64,000 bases of DNA from an archaeon UBA583 (GTDB taxonomy: Archaea > Nanobdellota > Nanobdellia > Woesearchaeales > UBA583): contig DAXK01000045.1 of assembly GCA_002506365.1 (NCBI GenBank), positions 36,939-100,938 on the forward strand, in the 5' to 3' direction. The notes beneath the pieces are model-generated. The model was not told the DNA's origin, did no database searches, and was given only the letters and a program-made list of their open reading frames with translations. Below are positions 62,377-64,000 of the stretch, piece after piece. Made by a program: the position numbers and the translations under genes. Each line of letters starts with the position of its first letter. Position 1 is the first letter of the stretch.

Positions 62377-63873
62377 ATGAATAAATTTTTTAAAATTATA
62401 AATTATATAATCCTAGCTCTAATATCACTTAACTTAGGATTTGCAAGCATTGAAGAATACGAATTTAAAATAGAATTTGATCACGATTTTGACGATAGTA
62501 ACAAAATAATTACATGTGAAATAAAATATGATAATAAGGAAAAAGACTTTGAATTTGATAAAGATTCAAAAGATGATGATTTAGAATATATTAAAAATTT
62601 CAAATATGACTTAGAAGTTGATTGTAATGAAGACATCGATAAAATAACACTTTTTATTTATGATGAAGATGAAGATAGAATTGATAAAATAAAATATGAA
62701 GATGATGATAAATTTGATTACATATTAGATTTAGTTCAAAAAGATCAAACTTGGTTTGAAATTGAACTTATTGATAGATTTAAAGAAGATACTGATTGTT
62801 CTTTAAAAGTTGATTCAGATATTTATGATTATAGTTTTAACGAAGATACTGATGATAAAAGATTAACAATTCAAAAAAATTATAAAACTGATTTTAGATT
62901 ATTATGTGATGAACAAATTGGAGAAATTAAATTAAAAGTTTATGATAAATCAAAAAATGAAGTTTTCAAAGAAAAATATAACAACTTAAAAGTAATTAGT
63001 TTTGACAATAATTTTTTACTTGAAAAAAATCTATTAAATTTAGAAATAAATTATGACTTTTCTTCAAAAAATTCAAAATCAAAACTTACTTGCGACTTTG
63101 AAAAAAATGGTAAAGAAACAACTCACACTTTCAAATCATCAGATAAATTAGAAATTAAAGAAACAATATCGAATAAATTTAAAATTTCCTGTGATGATAC
63201 ACTAAAAGAACTTAAAATTAATATATTTGATGAAAATAATAAAAAATTAATCTCTAAAACATTTGAAAATAAAAGAGTAATTAACTATGAAATGTTTTTA
63301 CAAGATTATTTATTTGAAATTAAAATTGAATCAAAATTCACACAAACTACATACTGTAACCAAATACTAGATGATAATTCTAAACTAGAAAAAGAATTTA
63401 GATTTGATACAGATCTAACTAGTTATACTATAAAAGGTAGTTTTGATAAATTAATTGACTTAAAATGTTCTAAACCACTAGATAAAGTTACAATGTATAT
63501 CTATCCAAATGATAAAACAAAATCATTTTCAGAAAATACTAAAAATAAAATTTATACAAAAACTTTTGGAAAAGACTCAACAATTGACTATAAATTAGAT
63601 AAATCTAAATTAAAAAAAATAATTGAACCTCAAGTAACTATTCAGGATAAAAAATCAAAAGAAAATGACATAATTAAACAAGAACTATCAAAAGATATTA
63701 ATAATGAAATTCAAAACAATTTAAACCAAACAACAAATAAAACTAAAATTATAACTCAGAAAACCTCAAATTTAAATTCACAAATTAAACCAGAAATATT
63801 AATAATCTATACATGTATTGGATTATTTTTCTTACTATTAATAATTTTAATAATTAAAAAATTATTAAAATAA
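62377..63873 (+). CDS. Anchored surface protein with four ~95-residue repeats
   Basis: 498 residues. A signal peptide (MNKFFKIINYIILALISLNLG) is followed by four related acidic repeats, each with one Cys near its start and one about 30-40 residues on (CEIKYD ... DCNEDIDKITLFIYDEDE; CSLKVD ... LCDEQIGEIKLKVYDK; CDFEKN ... SCDDTLKELKINIFDE; CNQILD ... KCSKPLDKVTMYIYPN). The second Cys and the IxLxIYD strand are strongly conserved. Each repeat probably has one disulfide and an Ig-like fold. A C-terminal TM helix (ILIIYTCIGLFFLLLIILII) anchors it. The anchored DsbA-like proteins may oxidise these Cys pairs. Confidence 0.72.
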   Translation: MNKFFKIINYIILALISLNLGFASIEEYEFKIEFDHDFDDSNKIITCEIKYDNKEKDFEFDKDSKDDDLEYIKNFKYDLEVDCNEDIDKITLFIYDEDEDRIDKIKYEDDDKFDYILDLVQKDQTWFEIELIDRFKEDTDCSLKVDSDIYDYSFNEDTDDKRLTIQKNYKTDFRLLCDEQIGEIKLKVYDKSKNEVFKEKYNNLKVISFDNNFLLEKNLLNLEINYDFSSKNSKSKLTCDFEKNGKETTHTFKSSDKLEIKETISNKFKISCDDTLKELKINIFDENNKKLISKTFENKRVINYEMFLQDYLFEIKIESKFTQTTYCNQILDDNSKLEKEFRFDTDLTSYTIKGSFDKLIDLKCSKPLDKVTMYIYPNDKTKSFSENTKNKIYTKTFGKDSTIDYKLDKSKLKKIIEPQVTIQDKKSKENDIIKQELSKDINNEIQNNLNQTTNKTKIITQKTSNLNSQIKPEILIIYTCIGLFFLLLIILIIKKLLK

Positions 63874-64000
63874 TATTTATTTATTTTAAAAACTATTTTA
63901 TCATTTACTATATAAAGGTAGAGGGGTTAATTGGTTATAAAATATGTAGTTTTTTACTTTTATTTCAAAAATTTTGTGTTATTATATAGAATCAATAAAA
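63874..64000. other. Window end without a recognisable gene
   Basis: The remaining 127 bp are A/T-rich, with a G-rich patch (AGGTAGAGGGG at about 63916-63926). No start codon in a long frame and no RNA gene can be supported here. Confidence 0.3.

Noticed and set aside
63914..63930. G-rich patch as a possible tRNA or rRNA start
   Set aside because: No stem partner or conserved RNA motif within the remaining bases.

Overview
The window comes from a small, very AT-rich archaeal genome, most likely a DPANN archaeon of the Woesearchaeota/Pacearchaeota kind. Archaeal markers are a two-repeat TATA-binding protein (45842-46411), a proteasome alpha subunit (41589-42302), archaeal elongation factor 1-beta (46470-46745), an XPD-type Fe-S helicase (52642-54585), a TtuA-type tRNA thiolase (43661-44644) and three pilin-like proteins with class III signal sequences (ISPVV/VTPII). 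Most genes have an A/T-only TATA element 22-33 nt before the start codon and no Shine-Dalgarno sequence, as expected for leaderless transcripts. I used this to move several TTG-started frames to an internal ATG. No rRNA, tRNA, CRISPR array or transposase gene was found.

Layout. 1-13.4 kb: two large paralogous secreted subtilases (the first cut by the window edge), a VTT/DedA membrane protein, a pilin fused to a beta-propeller-like domain, a DUF192 protein and a HExxH metallopeptidase. 13.6-21.3 kb: exported and host-facing proteins (two paralogous signal/TM proteins, two lipoproteins, a Tat-exported lytic-transglycosylase-like protein), a HEPN protein, a tyrosine phosphatase, and a truncated pilin gene. 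21.5-34.3 kb: mostly housekeeping genes (PepF, DEAD-box helicase, YchF, Tag glycosylase, metallophosphoesterase, a DsbA-like protein, phosphoglycerate mutase) with several small unknowns. 34.4-46.8 kb: an HxlR regulator, the anaerobic ribonucleotide reductase pair nrdD-nrdG preceded by two NrdR-box-like repeats, Mn pyrophosphatase, CNNM/CorC protein, proteasome alpha, an AlaE-like protein, TtuA, TBP and aEF1B. 46.9-52.6 kb: a minus-strand block of secreted and anchored proteins including a phage-tail-fibre-like adhesin and a trypsin-like protease. 52.6-64 kb: XPD helicase, glutathione peroxidase, a giant beta-helix surface protein overlapping a pilin gene, a second DsbA-like protein, a nuclease-like protein, small metal-binding proteins and a four-repeat anchored protein.

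Working together. Much of the coding capacity goes to the cell surface: proteases, pilins, adhesins, a putative wall hydrolase and two membrane-anchored disulfide oxidoreductases that could fold Cys-containing exported proteins. This suits an episymbiont or a cell that attacks or binds neighbours, but that is inference. NrdDG points to anaerobic DNA precursor synthesis.

The most unusual signal lies between genes. At four loci (4388 gene, DUF192, ychF, tbp) a short second copy of a gene terminus lies near the real one. In three of them the differences fall mostly at synonymous or stop-codon positions, so the copies look like fragments of a diverged allele rather than decayed tandem duplications. 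A fifth locus duplicates sequence upstream of a subtilase gene. Compact hairpins, some unusually GC-rich for this genome, fill several of these gaps, and at DUF192 a whole pilin gene sits between the two copies. This looks like repeated insertion or recombination at gene ends; a strain-chimera assembly artefact is the main alternative.
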